Assembly: GCA_035477215.1 (NCBI GenBank)
Contig: DATIKU010000021.1
Location: 1-64,000 of the forward strand
Origin: Spirochaetota bacterium
GTDB lineage: Bacteria > Spirochaetota > UBA4802 > UBA5368
Direction: 5' to 3'
Length of the DNA: 64,000 bases
This document shows positions 26,387 through 35,336 of this stretch, piece after piece (within the stretch, counting starts at the first letter, position 1; each line of letters begins with the position of its first letter). Below the pieces are notes generated by a model. That model saw nothing but the letters and a program-made list of their open reading frames with translations. It made no database searches and had not been told where the DNA came from. A program made the position numbers and the translations under genes.

Positions 26387-26502
26387 TGAGGGCGCTGTTG
26401 ACTCTGTTTATTTCGGGAAATGACGCCACTTCGCCTCATTTTCCCGCGGGCTGTCCGAACCTTGATTCTCGCACCGGTGCATTCCATCTATGCAACAAGC
26501 AA

Positions 26503-26531
26503 AATATACAGTTAATATCGGTTTTTAGCAA
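26503..26531 (-). promoter_or_regulatory. Sigma-70-like promoter of the GHKL-mqnD-mqnB operon
   Basis: On the reverse strand TTGCTA (26526-26531) and TATATT (26503-26508) are separated by exactly 17 bp, in an AT-rich stretch upstream of the gene starting at 26386. Transcription should begin near 26496, giving a leader of about 110 bases. Confidence 0.55.
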
Positions 26532-26643
26532 GAGGCTGGCGGAAATTAAATGCGTATTCAGACGGTTTTTTTATTTGTTTGACATGCCACTTTCCATGGG
26601 GAAAAAGAACGGTTTGTGTTTTTCCGCTGCCTGGGCCGCAGAG

Positions 26644-27057
26644 CTATTCTTCAAGGGGTGTGCAGGAGCAGGGTGAGGTGTCCGGACCGCCGTCCTGGTT
26701 TTTTCCGCTGATGGAGTAGTCGCCTGCGTCGCTTCGGATTTCCATTTCCCGTGCCCATTCATCGGGCCCGATAAGCCTGATCCGGTTGAGGTTTTCTATG
26801 GCGATATGCCTGAAATGGGCGAAGGACTTTCCGGGATTATACCGGGTGAAGCTTATCAGCCGTTCGCAGGGGAAACAGTCGCATTCGTGGCAGAAGTTTT
26901 TACCGCCCATAACGACGCAGCAATCGTAAATGTCGCACTTGTCATGCCTTCCGTCGCAGCGGCATCCCCTGCATACCGCCGTGTCGCGGTACCTTGGACA
27001 TGCCCCGCAGTATATGCCGCAGGGTGATATTATGGCGCTCGGATGCTTCCCTTGCAT
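26644..27057 (-). CDS. DUF3795 cysteine-rich protein
   Basis: A protein of about 137 residues with at least 14 cysteines. The N-terminal pattern SPCGIYCGACPRYRDTAVC, then CRGC, CDIYDCC, CHECDCFPCERL is that of DUF3795, a family of probable metal-binding proteins with no known role. No signal peptide. The ATG at 27057 is used; an in-frame TTG at 27072 would add five residues. It is alone on its strand, divergent from the MATE gene, and no clear promoter is visible. Confidence 0.85.
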   Translation of the reverse strand: MQGKHPSAIISPCGIYCGACPRYRDTAVCRGCRCDGRHDKCDIYDCCVVMGGKNFCHECDCFPCERLISFTRYNPGKSFAHFRHIAIENLNRIRLIGPDEWAREMEIRSDAGDYSISGKNQDGGPDTSPCSCTPLEE

Positions 27058-27297
27058 TGTCACATCGATCAAATCCGGTATAAAAGTCTTGCGCTAAGCC
27101 GGCGCTCCGGTGTTATTGATTTCCGGTTTGTACGAGTCTACCATGGAGCCTGCCCCTTCGCTAAAAAAATAACGCCCTTTCGCAAACCGGCCATGCCGTA
27201 TTGAGCGATATGAAGGTGATGGCGGGGCGATTTGCGGCATTTGGCGGCCTCCACGGGCCCGCGGGCGGGTACGTGGCGGAACGAAACGGGAAACGTG

Positions 27298-28761
27298 ATG
27301 GCTCCAGAGGCGGAACGGGTGATAAACGGCATCAGAAGACAATTTTCCGGAAGGTGGAGCTCGGTAGCGGGTTATCGCGAACTTCTCGTACTGGCGGTTC
27401 CGCTCATCCTGAGCACATCCTCGTGGTCGCTGCAGCACTTTGTCGACCGCATGTTCCTGGCCTGGTACTCGCCATATGCCATAGCCGCGGTCCTGCCCGC
27501 CGGAATCCTCAATTTCTGCACCATGAGCGTTTTTATCGGCACCGCGGGATATGTGAGCATCTTCGCCGCCCAGTATTACGGCGCGGGAGTAAACGAGCGC
27601 GTGGGGCCCTCCATCTGGCAGGGGGCCTACATCGCCCTGGCCGGGGCCGTTGTTCATCTGCTTCTCATCCCGCTCGCCCCGGCGATCTTCGACTTTGTGG
27701 GACACGACCCGGAGGTCCGCCATTATGAAACCATATATTTCCAGATTCTCTGCGTCGGAGCTTTCCCCGGCATAGCCGCCTCGGCGTTTTCCGGTTTTTT
27801 CACCGGACTGGGAAGGCCCTGGCCGGTGATGTGGGTGAACTTCCTCGCCACGGCCGTCAATCTGTTGCTGGATTACATCCTGATCTTCGGGAAATGGGGA
27901 TTTCCCGAAATGGGCATAAAGGGTGCCGCCATCGCTACGGTCGCGGCCGGGTTTGTATACTGTATCGCCTATCTGGCGCTTCTCGCCGCTCCGAAACTGC
28001 GCGCGACCTATCGCACGCTGGGCGGCTGGCGCTTCGAGGGCGCGCTCTTCCTCCGGCTGTTGCGCTTCGGCTTTCCAAGCGGCATGCAGTTTTTCGTGGA
28101 CATCGCCGGCTTCACGATCTTTATTCTGCTGGTGGGGCGCCTGGGCACCGTTAATCTCGCCGCCACCAACATCGCGTTTAACGTCAACACGCTCGCGTTC
28201 ATGCCGATGATCGGATTCGGCATCGCGGTTTCGGTGATGGTGGGCCGGTATATCGGCATGGAGAAGCCGGAGCTCGCACAGCGCAGCGTGTACTCGGGAT
28301 TTCATCTGACGTTCATCTATATGGTAGCGATATCGCTCTGCTACCTGCTGCTTCCGGAAATCTTCGTCGCGCCCTTCGCCTCGAAAGCCGATCCGGGCTC
28401 GTTCGACGAAATCTACCGGCTGTCGGTGGTGCTGCTGAAGTTCGTGGCGATCTACTCCATTTTCGATACCATGAACATCATTTTCGCCTCCGCCCTCAAG
28501 GGGGCCGGAGACACCCGTTTCGTCATGTACATGCTGGCCGCGGTTTCCCTGCTTGTGCTGGTGATACCTTCGTATCTCGTGCTCGTGGTTTTCAGCGGCG
28601 GCCTGTACGAGGCCTGGATCATCGCCTCGCTCTATGTGGTGATCCTCGGATTTTCATTCTTCATCCGCTTTCGCGGCGGCAGATGGAAGTCAATGCGCGT
28701 GATAGAAGAGCCGGTCGTCTGCATTCCGCCATCGCTTCCGGAGGTGCCGGGGGCGGAGTGA
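27298..28761 (+). CDS. MATE family efflux transporter
   Basis: A 487-residue membrane protein with about 12 helices in two similar halves. It has the MATE start region (LAVPLILSTSSWSLQHFVDRMFLAWYSP) and conserved patterns such as GFFTGLGRPWPVM and, in the second half, ALKGAGDTRFVMYM. Family members export cationic drugs or metabolites using sodium or proton gradients; the substrate cannot be predicted. The ATG at 27298 is chosen because homology begins shortly after it; an in-frame ATG at 27232 would add a 22-residue polar leader. It is a single gene. Confidence 0.92.
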   Translation: MAPEAERVINGIRRQFSGRWSSVAGYRELLVLAVPLILSTSSWSLQHFVDRMFLAWYSPYAIAAVLPAGILNFCTMSVFIGTAGYVSIFAAQYYGAGVNERVGPSIWQGAYIALAGAVVHLLLIPLAPAIFDFVGHDPEVRHYETIYFQILCVGAFPGIAASAFSGFFTGLGRPWPVMWVNFLATAVNLLLDYILIFGKWGFPEMGIKGAAIATVAAGFVYCIAYLALLAAPKLRATYRTLGGWRFEGALFLRLLRFGFPSGMQFFVDIAGFTIFILLVGRLGTVNLAATNIAFNVNTLAFMPMIGFGIAVSVMVGRYIGMEKPELAQRSVYSGFHLTFIYMVAISLCYLLLPEIFVAPFASKADPGSFDEIYRLSVVLLKFVAIYSIFDTMNIIFASALKGAGDTRFVMYMLAAVSLLVLVIPSYLVLVVFSGGLYEAWIIASLYVVILGFSFFIRFRGGRWKSMRVIEEPVVCIPPSLPEVPGAE

Positions 28762-28868
28762 ACGGTGGGAGGTCCGTTACGAAATTCATAATCACGCCGG
28801 GACTTTTTTAGCGTAGTCGGGAAAAAAGTGGTTTACAACGGCCGTATAGATGCTACCTAAAACACATT

Positions 28869-29804
28869 ATGCTGGACGCCACCCTGCTGAAGGATCTTAC
28901 CGAGCTTCTTGCCAACAATCTTACTTTTCCCGAAATAGAAATAGTCGGCGGATATTTTTTTAATAAGTATGACACTCACGCGCTCGAGGGCATCTCGAAG
29001 ACCGTAACCATATCCCCGGGCAGGGCGGCCCGAAGGCTCGTGCAGGAGTGCATCGACGGGAAAAAGCTCGAGGAACTCATCGCCTTCACCGTCGAGCTCG
29101 ATGACAACCAGCTCAACGGCCGAACGGTGAGGCTCGCGGGGCTCGACAATCTCCTCTATACGCTTTCACGTTCGGGGCACATCTACGACCACGCCCGCCG
29201 GAGGCTTGTAAAGATCAGCGAAGACGCCAACCTCATGCCGAACTGGGGGGTGCTCCGCGACGGCAAGGAATACCCGCTCATCATCGCGTCGATGGATATC
29301 TGCAATAACTCGAAGCTGGTTAAGAAATACGGCCCGAAAGTAATGGAAAAGATGTACCTCGACCTTTGGGAGTTTTACAAGCCGAAGATGCGACAGTATA
29401 ACGCCCGGATGTGGTACTGGGCGGGCGACGGCGGCATACTCGCCTTCCGCGACCAGAACGGCGGGCCGGTGGAGGCGGTGAGCTGCTGCCTGGAAATGAT
29501 ATTTTCCCTCAGCATCTACAACTGTTCGCCGGACAAACAGATCGACGAGCTCATTTCAATGCGGATCGGCCTGGACGCGGGGAAGATCAAGTTCTTCAAA
29601 AAAACGGGACAGATCGTTTCGGACGTCATCAATTACGCGTGCCACCTCGAAAAGAGCCATGCCGATCCCAACGGGATCTCGATATCGGGCGAACTGTACG
29701 AGCGGCTTACTCCGCAGCTTCGCTATATGTTCAAAAAGAGAGACGAGTTCGAGTCGCGCACCGCTTATTCACTCACTTACAACTGTGACAAGGCCCTCTG
29801 CTGA
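28869..29804 (+). CDS. Cyclase-homology-domain protein with uncharacterised N-terminal domain
   Basis: A 311-residue protein. Residues 130-305 look like a class III nucleotide cyclase domain: YWAGDGGILAF replaces the GDG metal loop, followed by RIGLDAGKIKF, VINYACHLEKSHADPNGISIS. The first metal motif, normally FxDIxGFT, is ASMDICNNSK, so one aspartate remains but the pattern is poor. Residues 1-115 form a separate helical domain (LLKDLTELLANNL, RRLVQECIDGKKLEELIAF) that resembles small adaptor or death-like domains. The protein may make cAMP or only sense nucleotides. It stands alone, 310 bp before lexA. Confidence 0.7.
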   Translation: MLDATLLKDLTELLANNLTFPEIEIVGGYFFNKYDTHALEGISKTVTISPGRAARRLVQECIDGKKLEELIAFTVELDDNQLNGRTVRLAGLDNLLYTLSRSGHIYDHARRRLVKISEDANLMPNWGVLRDGKEYPLIIASMDICNNSKLVKKYGPKVMEKMYLDLWEFYKPKMRQYNARMWYWAGDGGILAFRDQNGGPVEAVSCCLEMIFSLSIYNCSPDKQIDELISMRIGLDAGKIKFFKKTGQIVSDVINYACHLEKSHADPNGISISGELYERLTPQLRYMFKKRDEFESRTAYSLTYNCDKALC

Positions 29805-29945
29805 GCGCGCCCCCCGAATTCGCGCGACAGAACCCTGAAAATACCGGGGTCGGAGCCGCGCGTTATTCTCGACAGGCGCAAAGCCGTACCCTATAGCCCC
29901 ATTCGGCAGGCGCTCAGTCAGCATCTTGCCGCGGTCCCTTTTTTT

Positions 29946-29987
29946 GTTGACAACTATACCGATATATACTACTATGATGTGTAGTAT
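29946..29987 (+). promoter_or_regulatory. lexA promoter with overlapping palindrome (candidate SOS operator)
   Basis: TTGACA (29947-29952) and TACTAT (29970-29975) are spaced by 17 bp, a near-consensus promoter. ATACTAC (29966-29972) and GTAGTAT (29981-29987) form a perfect inverted repeat around eight bases and cover the -10 box and start site. A repressor bound there would block transcription, as LexA commonly does to its own gene. A shorter palindrome, GTTGACAAC (29946-29954), covers the -35 box. The leader to lexA is about 130 bases. The remainder of 29805-30113 holds no gene. Confidence 0.65.
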
Positions 29988-30113
29988 CGTTGTTGCATCA
30001 CCGGGCACTATGGTGGATTTTCTACGCCCGTGGCGGAAGAAATCCGATATTCCCGGGATTTGCAATAAGTCCAGTAAACTGCTGAGTATATATCATGCGA
30101 GGGTAGGCAATCC

Positions 30114-30722
30114 ATGAAGAAAGACCTCACCGAGAAACAGGAAAATATTTTCGACTTTATAAAAGAGGCGATTCGCGAATCGGGCTTCCCGCCTACCGTG
30201 CGAGAGATAGGCGACCGTTTCGGAATTACGCCCAAGGGCGCCTATGACCACCTCAAGGCAATCGAGAAAAAGGGATTCATCCGGTGCGCGCAAAACAAGT
30301 CCCGAGCGATAGAGCTCCTGACTGACCGGGTAGAGGTGCTTCGAATGGATGCGGTCAATATTCCGCTGGTCGGAAGGATCGCCGCGGGCGCACCGCTTCT
30401 CGCCGAGGAGAACATCGAGGACTATCTCAGCTTCCCGGCCCCGGCCTTCAGCGGCGGTGATTTCTTCGCCCTCAAGGTGAAAGGCGATTCGATGATCGAC
30501 GAGGGTATACACGACGGAGATGTCGCCATAATCAGAAAACAGAACACGGCGCAGAACGGCGATATCGTCGCCGCGCTCATAGAGGACGAGGCCACTCTTA
30601 AAATTTTCAAGAAGGCCGGTGGCAAAATCAGTCTCGTTCCGGCCAACAGTGCCTACCGACCGATCGTTGTGAACGAGGTTGAAGTGCTGGGAAAGCTTGC
30701 CGGTATGTTCAGGAGGTATTAA
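30114..30722 (+). CDS. lexA: LexA SOS repressor
   Basis: A 202-residue LexA. Residues 1-65 are the winged-helix DNA-binding domain (PTVREIGDRFGITPKGAYDH at 27-46). The self-cleavage bond is Ala91-Gly92 (IAAGAP), and the catalytic pair is Ser126 (KGDSMID) and Lys163 (TLKIF). RecA-assisted cleavage after DNA damage relieves repression. The recognition helix (PKGAYDHLKAI) differs from the E. coli form, so the operator should differ too. It is probably self-regulated through the palindrome at 29966-29987. Cytoplasmic. Confidence 0.97.
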   Translation: MKKDLTEKQENIFDFIKEAIRESGFPPTVREIGDRFGITPKGAYDHLKAIEKKGFIRCAQNKSRAIELLTDRVEVLRMDAVNIPLVGRIAAGAPLLAEENIEDYLSFPAPAFSGGDFFALKVKGDSMIDEGIHDGDVAIIRKQNTAQNGDIVAALIEDEATLKIFKKAGGKISLVPANSAYRPIVVNEVEVLGKLAGMFRRY

Positions 30723-30902
30723 TCTTTTCATTACATGAGTCGCTGCGGTTCTCTCTTTTTTGGCGCAGGGGTCGGGCTTGAAAATTTTTCACGGTCCTGT
30801 ATCCTTTTCGGAAACTTGATGTTCTTTCTCCTTTGTCATCCCGTCCATCCCGATGATATGACGGACAGATGCCGAATTTTACCCTCGCCCGGTGAAATTA
30901 CG

Positions 30903-30931
30903 TTGACTCGGTCTGTTTTATCGTCCATCAT
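30903..30931 (+). promoter_or_regulatory. Possible promoter of the cyclase-family hydrolase gene
   Basis: TTGACT (30903-30908) and CATCAT (30926-30931) are spaced by 17 bp, about 60 bp upstream of the start codon at 30992. The -10 box matches only four of six consensus bases. The gap from 30723 has no gene. Confidence 0.4.
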
Positions 30932-30991
30932 TACCGGGCAGCCGCGGTATGGCCGCGGATTCGAACGATTCCACCGCGTGGAGCGCAGCCC

Positions 30992-31771
30992 ATGGCCCGT
31001 AAATACATCGACCTGAGTATCGCGATCGAGAACGGCATTCCGTCCGATCCGCCCCAGATGATCCCGAACATACAGTATATAACGCACGATGAGGGCGCCG
31101 GGCAGATGATCCCATTCTTCCCCGGCATCGACCCGGCCAGGGACCTTCCCGGAGGGAAGGGCTGGGCACTCGAGATGATCACGCTCACCACGCACTCGGG
31201 GACGCACCTCGACGCCCCCTGGCATTACCATCCCACGATGAGCGGCGGACTCAGGGCGCTCACCATCGACGAGGTGCCGCTTGAATGGTGCACGGGCGAC
31301 GGCGTCAAACTTGATTTTCGGGAATTTCCCGACGGCTATCTCGTTACGGCCGCGGACATGGAGGCGGCGTTCTCAAAGATGGGTTATGCGCTCAAGGAAG
31401 GCGATATCGTGCTGGTGAATACCGGCGCCGACGCCTGCTGGGGCAAGGGGGAGTATCTTATCCGTGGATGCGGAATGGGGCGCGAGGCGACGCTGTGGCT
31501 CTGCGAGCGCGGCATACGCGTGGTGGGGACGGACGCCTGGAGCTGGGACCGGCCCCTGCCGCTCATCGCGCAGGAATTTCAGAAAAACGGCGATTCTTCG
31601 ATTATCTGGGAAGGGCATTTTGCCGGCATAGAGCGGGGGTACTGCCATATCGAAAAGCTCACTAATCTGGACAGGCTCCCGCCCTTTGGTTTCACCGTGT
31701 TCTGCTTTCCGGTAAAAATTAAGGAAGCAAGCGCGGGATGGGTTCGGGCGGTCGCCGTTGTTGAGGAGTGA
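30992..31771 (+). CDS. Cyclase family protein (kynurenine formamidase-like hydrolase)
   Basis: A 259-residue metal-dependent hydrolase of the PF04199 'cyclase' family. The metal-binding signature HSGTHLDAPWHYHP is complete near residues 69-82. Family members include kynurenine formamidase, isatin hydrolase and polyketide cyclases. The substrate is not indicated by the neighbours. No signal peptide is present, so it is cytoplasmic. It is probably transcribed alone from the promoter near 30903; the DUF4321 gene starts 62 bp downstream. Confidence 0.9.
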   Translation: MARKYIDLSIAIENGIPSDPPQMIPNIQYITHDEGAGQMIPFFPGIDPARDLPGGKGWALEMITLTTHSGTHLDAPWHYHPTMSGGLRALTIDEVPLEWCTGDGVKLDFREFPDGYLVTAADMEAAFSKMGYALKEGDIVLVNTGADACWGKGEYLIRGCGMGREATLWLCERGIRVVGTDAWSWDRPLPLIAQEFQKNGDSSIIWEGHFAGIERGYCHIEKLTNLDRLPPFGFTVFCFPVKIKEASAGWVRAVAVVEE

Positions 31772-31833
31772 TCGGGGAAAAGGCTTGACAAAATCGGCCG
31801 ATAAAATCCATGCTTTTTTGTTAAGGACGCACG

Positions 31834-32070
31834 ATGATATTCGCAAAGGGAAATCTGGGTTTTTTTCTGGCCTTTCTGCTGATTGGCGGGGTGCTGGGTT
31901 CGGCCCTCGGAACGCTGGTCGTAAGGCTTTTCCCCGCGCTCCAGGTCATCAATACCAGCCTGACGGGGCCGATCTCGCTCAATCTCGAGATCATCAGCTT
32001 CGGCGTCAGGCTGAATCTTTCGGCGATTGCCGGTATGATTGTCGGGCTGCTTATTTTTCGTAAGGTATAG
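31834..32070 (+). CDS. DUF4321 small membrane protein
   Basis: A 78-residue protein with two hydrophobic segments: one near 8-32 (GFFLAFLLIGGVLGSALGTL) and one near 58-76 after the stretch LNLEIISFGVRLNLSAI. This matches the DUF4321 pattern of small two-helix proteins. Function is unknown; members often lie beside housekeeping genes in Firmicutes and spirochaetes. AAGGACG lies before the ATG. TTGACA at 31785 has no good -10 partner, so the promoter is unclear. Confidence 0.75.
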   Translation: MIFAKGNLGFFLAFLLIGGVLGSALGTLVVRLFPALQVINTSLTGPISLNLEIISFGVRLNLSAIAGMIVGLLIFRKV

Positions 32071-32140
32071 TTCAGACGTACGGCCGCACCCGCGGCTATC
32101 ACGCGGAACCGTCGCATTTGCGCCGGAACCGTATAACATA

Positions 32141-32159
32141 AACCGGCCCTGGGCCGGTT
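32141..32159 (+). terminator. GC hairpin after the DUF4321 gene
   Basis: AACCGGCC (32141-32148) and GGCCGGTT (32152-32159) are perfectly inverted around three bases. It lies between the DUF4321 stop and rpsB. No T-run follows, so termination is uncertain. The rest of 32071-32319 should contain the rpsB promoter and leader, but no clear boxes were found. Confidence 0.4.
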
Positions 32160-32319
32160 GCCGCCGACCTTGTGTGATATTAACTCTGTTACAGGATCGT
32201 CTCGCGGCGCGGGTGTGCGCTGCGTCGGTGCGCGGTGAAACGGGCGCGTTATGTGCCGTTCGCCGGCCGGCGGATGAAATTAATCCGTCACTTTATTAAA
32301 TACAAGGGGGTACCGTACA

Positions 32320-33204
32320 TTGTCAGTAGTATCGATGAAAGCGCTTCTGGAATCGGGTGTTCATTTCGGGCACCAGACGAGGAGATGGAATCCGCGGATG
32401 TCCCAGTTTATCTTTACGGCCCGCAACGGGATCCATATCATAGATTTGCAGAAAACGATGCAGCGGCTCAAGATCGCTTACGCCGCGATGAAGGAGGTAT
32501 CGGCGAACGGGGGGAAGGTGCTCTTTGTCGGGACCAAAAAACAGGCCCAATCCGCGATCGAGGAATTCGCGCAGAAATGCGGCATGTACTTCGTGGCGGA
32601 GCGCTGGCTTGGCGGGCTTCTGACCAACTTCAACACGGTGAGCAATTCGATCGAGCGCCTGAAGGGCCTCGAGAAAATGTCCGAAACCGGCTCCTGGGAC
32701 GCGGAAACCAAGAAAGAGATACTGGACCTCAGCCGCGAGCTCGCAAAGAAGCACAAGGTGCTCAAGGGCATCAAGGAAATGACAAAGCTTCCCGACGCGC
32801 TCTTTATCATCGACCCCAAGAGGGAGGCGATCGCCGTAAACGAGGCGCGCAAGCTCGGCATTCCGATATTCTCGGTTGTGGACACCAACTGTAATCCCGA
32901 AGAGATCGATTACCCGATCCCGGGCAATGACGACGCCATCCGCGCGATCGCGCTCTTTCTCGAGGTGATGTCGCGGGCGATTGTCGAGGGCCAGTCCGGC
33001 GGCCAGACCGATGGAGTCGAGGCGATCGAAGAGGTCGAGGGAGAGCCGGAGACAGCCGGCGAAGCGGCCGGGGAAGCGGCCGGGGAAGCGACCGAGTCCA
33101 CGGAAGAGGGCGATGCGAAGACGAAGTCCGCCGTGGAGGCCAAGGAGCAGTACCGCAAGAAATATGAGGACCAGTACGACGCCGATGAGAAGACCTCGTG
33201 GTAA
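32320..33204 (+). CDS. rpsB: 30S ribosomal protein uS2
   Basis: A 294-residue uS2, starting with TTG at 32320 (protein [20 protein letters not shown]), with AAGGGGG ten bases upstream. Core motifs are typical ([38 protein letters not shown]). The core ends near residue 225. The last 65 residues are an acidic, Ala/Glu/Gly-rich tail with a GEAA repeat encoded by a 12-bp tandem repeat near 33057-33096, then a charged end. It heads the conserved rpsB-tsf-pyrH-frr cluster. uS2 usually represses its own mRNA, but no leader motif was recognised. Confidence 0.97.
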   Translation: MSVVSMKALLESGVHFGHQTRRWNPRMSQFIFTARNGIHIIDLQKTMQRLKIAYAAMKEVSANGGKVLFVGTKKQAQSAIEEFAQKCGMYFVAERWLGGLLTNFNTVSNSIERLKGLEKMSETGSWDAETKKEILDLSRELAKKHKVLKGIKEMTKLPDALFIIDPKREAIAVNEARKLGIPIFSVVDTNCNPEEIDYPIPGNDDAIRAIALFLEVMSRAIVEGQSGGQTDGVEAIEEVEGEPETAGEAAGEAAGEATESTEEGDAKTKSAVEAKEQYRKKYEDQYDADEKTSW

Positions 33205-33246
33205 GTCGGCTTTCGGTTTGTCAATAGATTGAAGGAGAGAGATAAG

Positions 33247-33843
33247 GTGGCTGATATAACATCCGACATGATAAAGGAGTTGAGGGAGAAGACGCAGGCG
33301 GGCATGCTCGACTGCAAGAAGGCTCTCATGGAGTGCGGTGGCGATATGGAGAAGTCGGTCGAGTACCTGCGCAAGAAGGGCCTCGCGTCGGCGAACAAGA
33401 GAATGGGCCGCGAGGCCCGCGAGGGAATCATCGCGTCGTACATCCATACCAACAGCAAGCTCGGCGTACTCCTCGAGCTCAACTGCGAAACCGATTTCGT
33501 CGCCAAGAATGCGGACTTCCAGGAGCTGGCAAAGGAGATAGCCATGCAGGTTGCGGCCTCGAGCCCGCTGTATATGGATATTGAAGACGTGCCCGCCGAG
33601 GATCTGGAGAAGGAAAAGGCGATCTACCGCGACCAGATTAAGGACTCCGGAAAACCCGAGCAGGTTGTCGAGAAGATCGTGGAAGGTAAAATCAAGAAGT
33701 ATTACGCCGAGGTCTGCCTCATGGAGCAGGAGTATATTAAAGACCCGAAGCTGACCATACGCGATCTTGTTAAAAACAGGATCGCCACCTACGGCGAGAA
33801 CATCGCGGTCGGAAGGTTCGTGCGTTACAAGATAGGAAAATAA
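33247..33843 (+). CDS. tsf: Elongation factor Ts
   Basis: A 198-residue EF-Ts, the nucleotide exchange factor for EF-Tu. The N-terminal UBA-like domain ([19 protein letters not shown]) and the TDFVAKN motif are intact. It is the short form, with one core subdomain like that of Thermus, in contrast to the longer E. coli protein. GTG at 33247 is taken as the start ([12 protein letters not shown]), with GGAG upstream; an in-frame ATG at 33229 would add six residues. It follows rpsB after 42 bp and is followed by pyrH after two. Confidence 0.96.
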   Translation: MADITSDMIKELREKTQAGMLDCKKALMECGGDMEKSVEYLRKKGLASANKRMGREAREGIIASYIHTNSKLGVLLELNCETDFVAKNADFQELAKEIAMQVAASSPLYMDIEDVPAEDLEKEKAIYRDQIKDSGKPEQVVEKIVEGKIKKYYAEVCLMEQEYIKDPKLTIRDLVKNRIATYGENIAVGRFVRYKIGK

Positions 33844-33845
33844 CG

Positions 33846-34577
33846 ATGGAACCCCCGGCAGACCGGCCGAATCTCAAATACCGGCGCATCGTCGTTAAAA
33901 TAAGCGGCGAGGCGCTCGCGGGCGAGGATCGTTTCGGCATCAATCCCGAAACGGTGAAAAGGATCGCCCGCGAGATCGCCGAGGTCTACCGGCTCGGAGT
34001 ACAGGTTGCGGTGGTCGTCGGGGGGGGCAACATCTTCCGCGGCTCGGTGGGCAAGGAGCTGGGCATGGAACAGGCCACCGGCGACTATATGGGCATGCTC
34101 GCCACGGTGATCAACGCGCTTGCCATGCAGGACGCGCTGGAGAAGCTCGGAACGCCGACGCGAGTGATGACGGCCCTTGAGATGCGCGCGGTCGCCGAGC
34201 CGTATATACGCCGTCGCGCCATTCGCCACCTCGAAAAAAACCGCGTGGTGATCCTCTCGGCCGGCACGGGCAACCCCTTCTTCACGACCGACACCGCCGC
34301 GGGCCTGCGCGCCATCGAGATCGGGGCCGAGGTGCTCATGAAGGCGACAAAGGTCGACGGCGTCTATGATTCGGACCCCGAGAAAAACAGCGGCGCCAGG
34401 AAGATCGACGCGATCGGGTACCTCGAGGTGATAGAGAGGCAACTGCGGGTGATGGACCTCACCGCCATATCGCTCTGCATGGACAACCACCTGCCGATTA
34501 TCGTTTTCAATCTCCTCGACGAGGACTCCATCAGAAAGGCCGTAACGGGCCATACCATAGGAACAACCATATCCTGA
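33846..34577 (+). CDS. pyrH: UMP kinase
   Basis: A 243-residue hexameric-type UMP kinase of the amino-acid kinase family, which converts UMP to UDP. Motifs include [21 protein letters not shown], and [11 protein letters not shown]. The ATG lies two bases after tsf, with AGGA in the end of tsf as ribosome site. The order tsf-pyrH-frr is the standard bacterial one. Cytoplasmic. Confidence 0.97.
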   Translation: MEPPADRPNLKYRRIVVKISGEALAGEDRFGINPETVKRIAREIAEVYRLGVQVAVVVGGGNIFRGSVGKELGMEQATGDYMGMLATVINALAMQDALEKLGTPTRVMTALEMRAVAEPYIRRRAIRHLEKNRVVILSAGTGNPFFTTDTAAGLRAIEIGAEVLMKATKVDGVYDSDPEKNSGARKIDAIGYLEVIERQLRVMDLTAISLCMDNHLPIIVFNLLDEDSIRKAVTGHTIGTTIS

Positions 34578-34598
34578 AATCACCGGAGGACGGGAATA

Positions 34599-35156
34599 AT
34601 GATCGATGACATAATTACTGATGCGGAAGAGCGGATGACCAAGAGCATCAAGGCGCTCGAAAAGGAATTCGGCTCGATCCGTACGGGAAGGGCCAATCCG
34701 TCACTCTTCGACGGAATACGCGTAAACGTATACGACTCCATGATGCCGCTCAACCAGCTCGCGACGATCTCGTGTCCCGAGCCGCGCCTGGTGGTGATAC
34801 AGCCATGGGACCGGGGCAATCTCACGGCGGTGGAGAAGGCCATTCTTAAATCGGACCTCTCGCTGAATCCAAACAACGACGGGAACCTGATACGCATACA
34901 GATCCCCGATCTGACCGAGGAGCGCCGCAAGGAGTACGTCAAGCTGGCCAAGCAGAAGGCGGAGGAGTGCCGGGTGTCCATTCGCAACGTACGGCGTGAT
35001 TCGAACGATATGATCAAGGACCTCGAAAAACAGAAGGAAATATCTGAAGACGATTCCAAGGCCGCCGTGGTGCGAATACAGAAAATCACCGACAGGTTTA
35101 CCGAAGAGGTGCAGAAGCTGACCGACAACAAGGAGAAGGAGATCAGCCATATCTGA
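34599..35156 (+). CDS. frr: Ribosome recycling factor
   Basis: A 185-residue factor that, with EF-G, splits the ribosome after termination. The family signature is intact: FGSIRTGRANPSLFDGI, then the long C-terminal helices with RRKEYVKLAKQKAEECRVSI. GGAGG is upstream of the ATG. A short hairpin (GATCAG/CTGATC) overlaps the stop codon. A 180-bp GC-rich gap follows before uppS, in which no gene is seen. Confidence 0.97.
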   Translation: MIDDIITDAEERMTKSIKALEKEFGSIRTGRANPSLFDGIRVNVYDSMMPLNQLATISCPEPRLVVIQPWDRGNLTAVEKAILKSDLSLNPNNDGNLIRIQIPDLTEERRKEYVKLAKQKAEECRVSIRNVRRDSNDMIKDLEKQKEISEDDSKAAVVRIQKITDRFTEEVQKLTDNKEKEISHI

Positions 35157-35336
35157 TCACGGTAATTCCCCCGGGGAGTCCGGTTCGGTAGCGGGGCCGA
35201 TTTGCCGCAACACCGGAGCGCCCGGGGATTTCCCCCGGCGTCCATTGATGCCGCCGTTTGAACCGGCCGGGATATTCCGGGCGCGTTCGTGTAACCGGTG
35301 TAACCGGAATGAACAATTCCACCCTTACGGCATGAA

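Noticed and set aside
27094-28305. A 403-codon reverse frame opposite the MATE gene
   Set aside because: The forward strand encodes an evident 12-helix transporter; the reverse frame is its shadow.
31785-31814. TTGACA before the DUF4321 gene as a promoter
   Set aside because: No acceptable -10 box lies 16-18 bp downstream; the nearest AT-rich hexamer is only 11 bp away.
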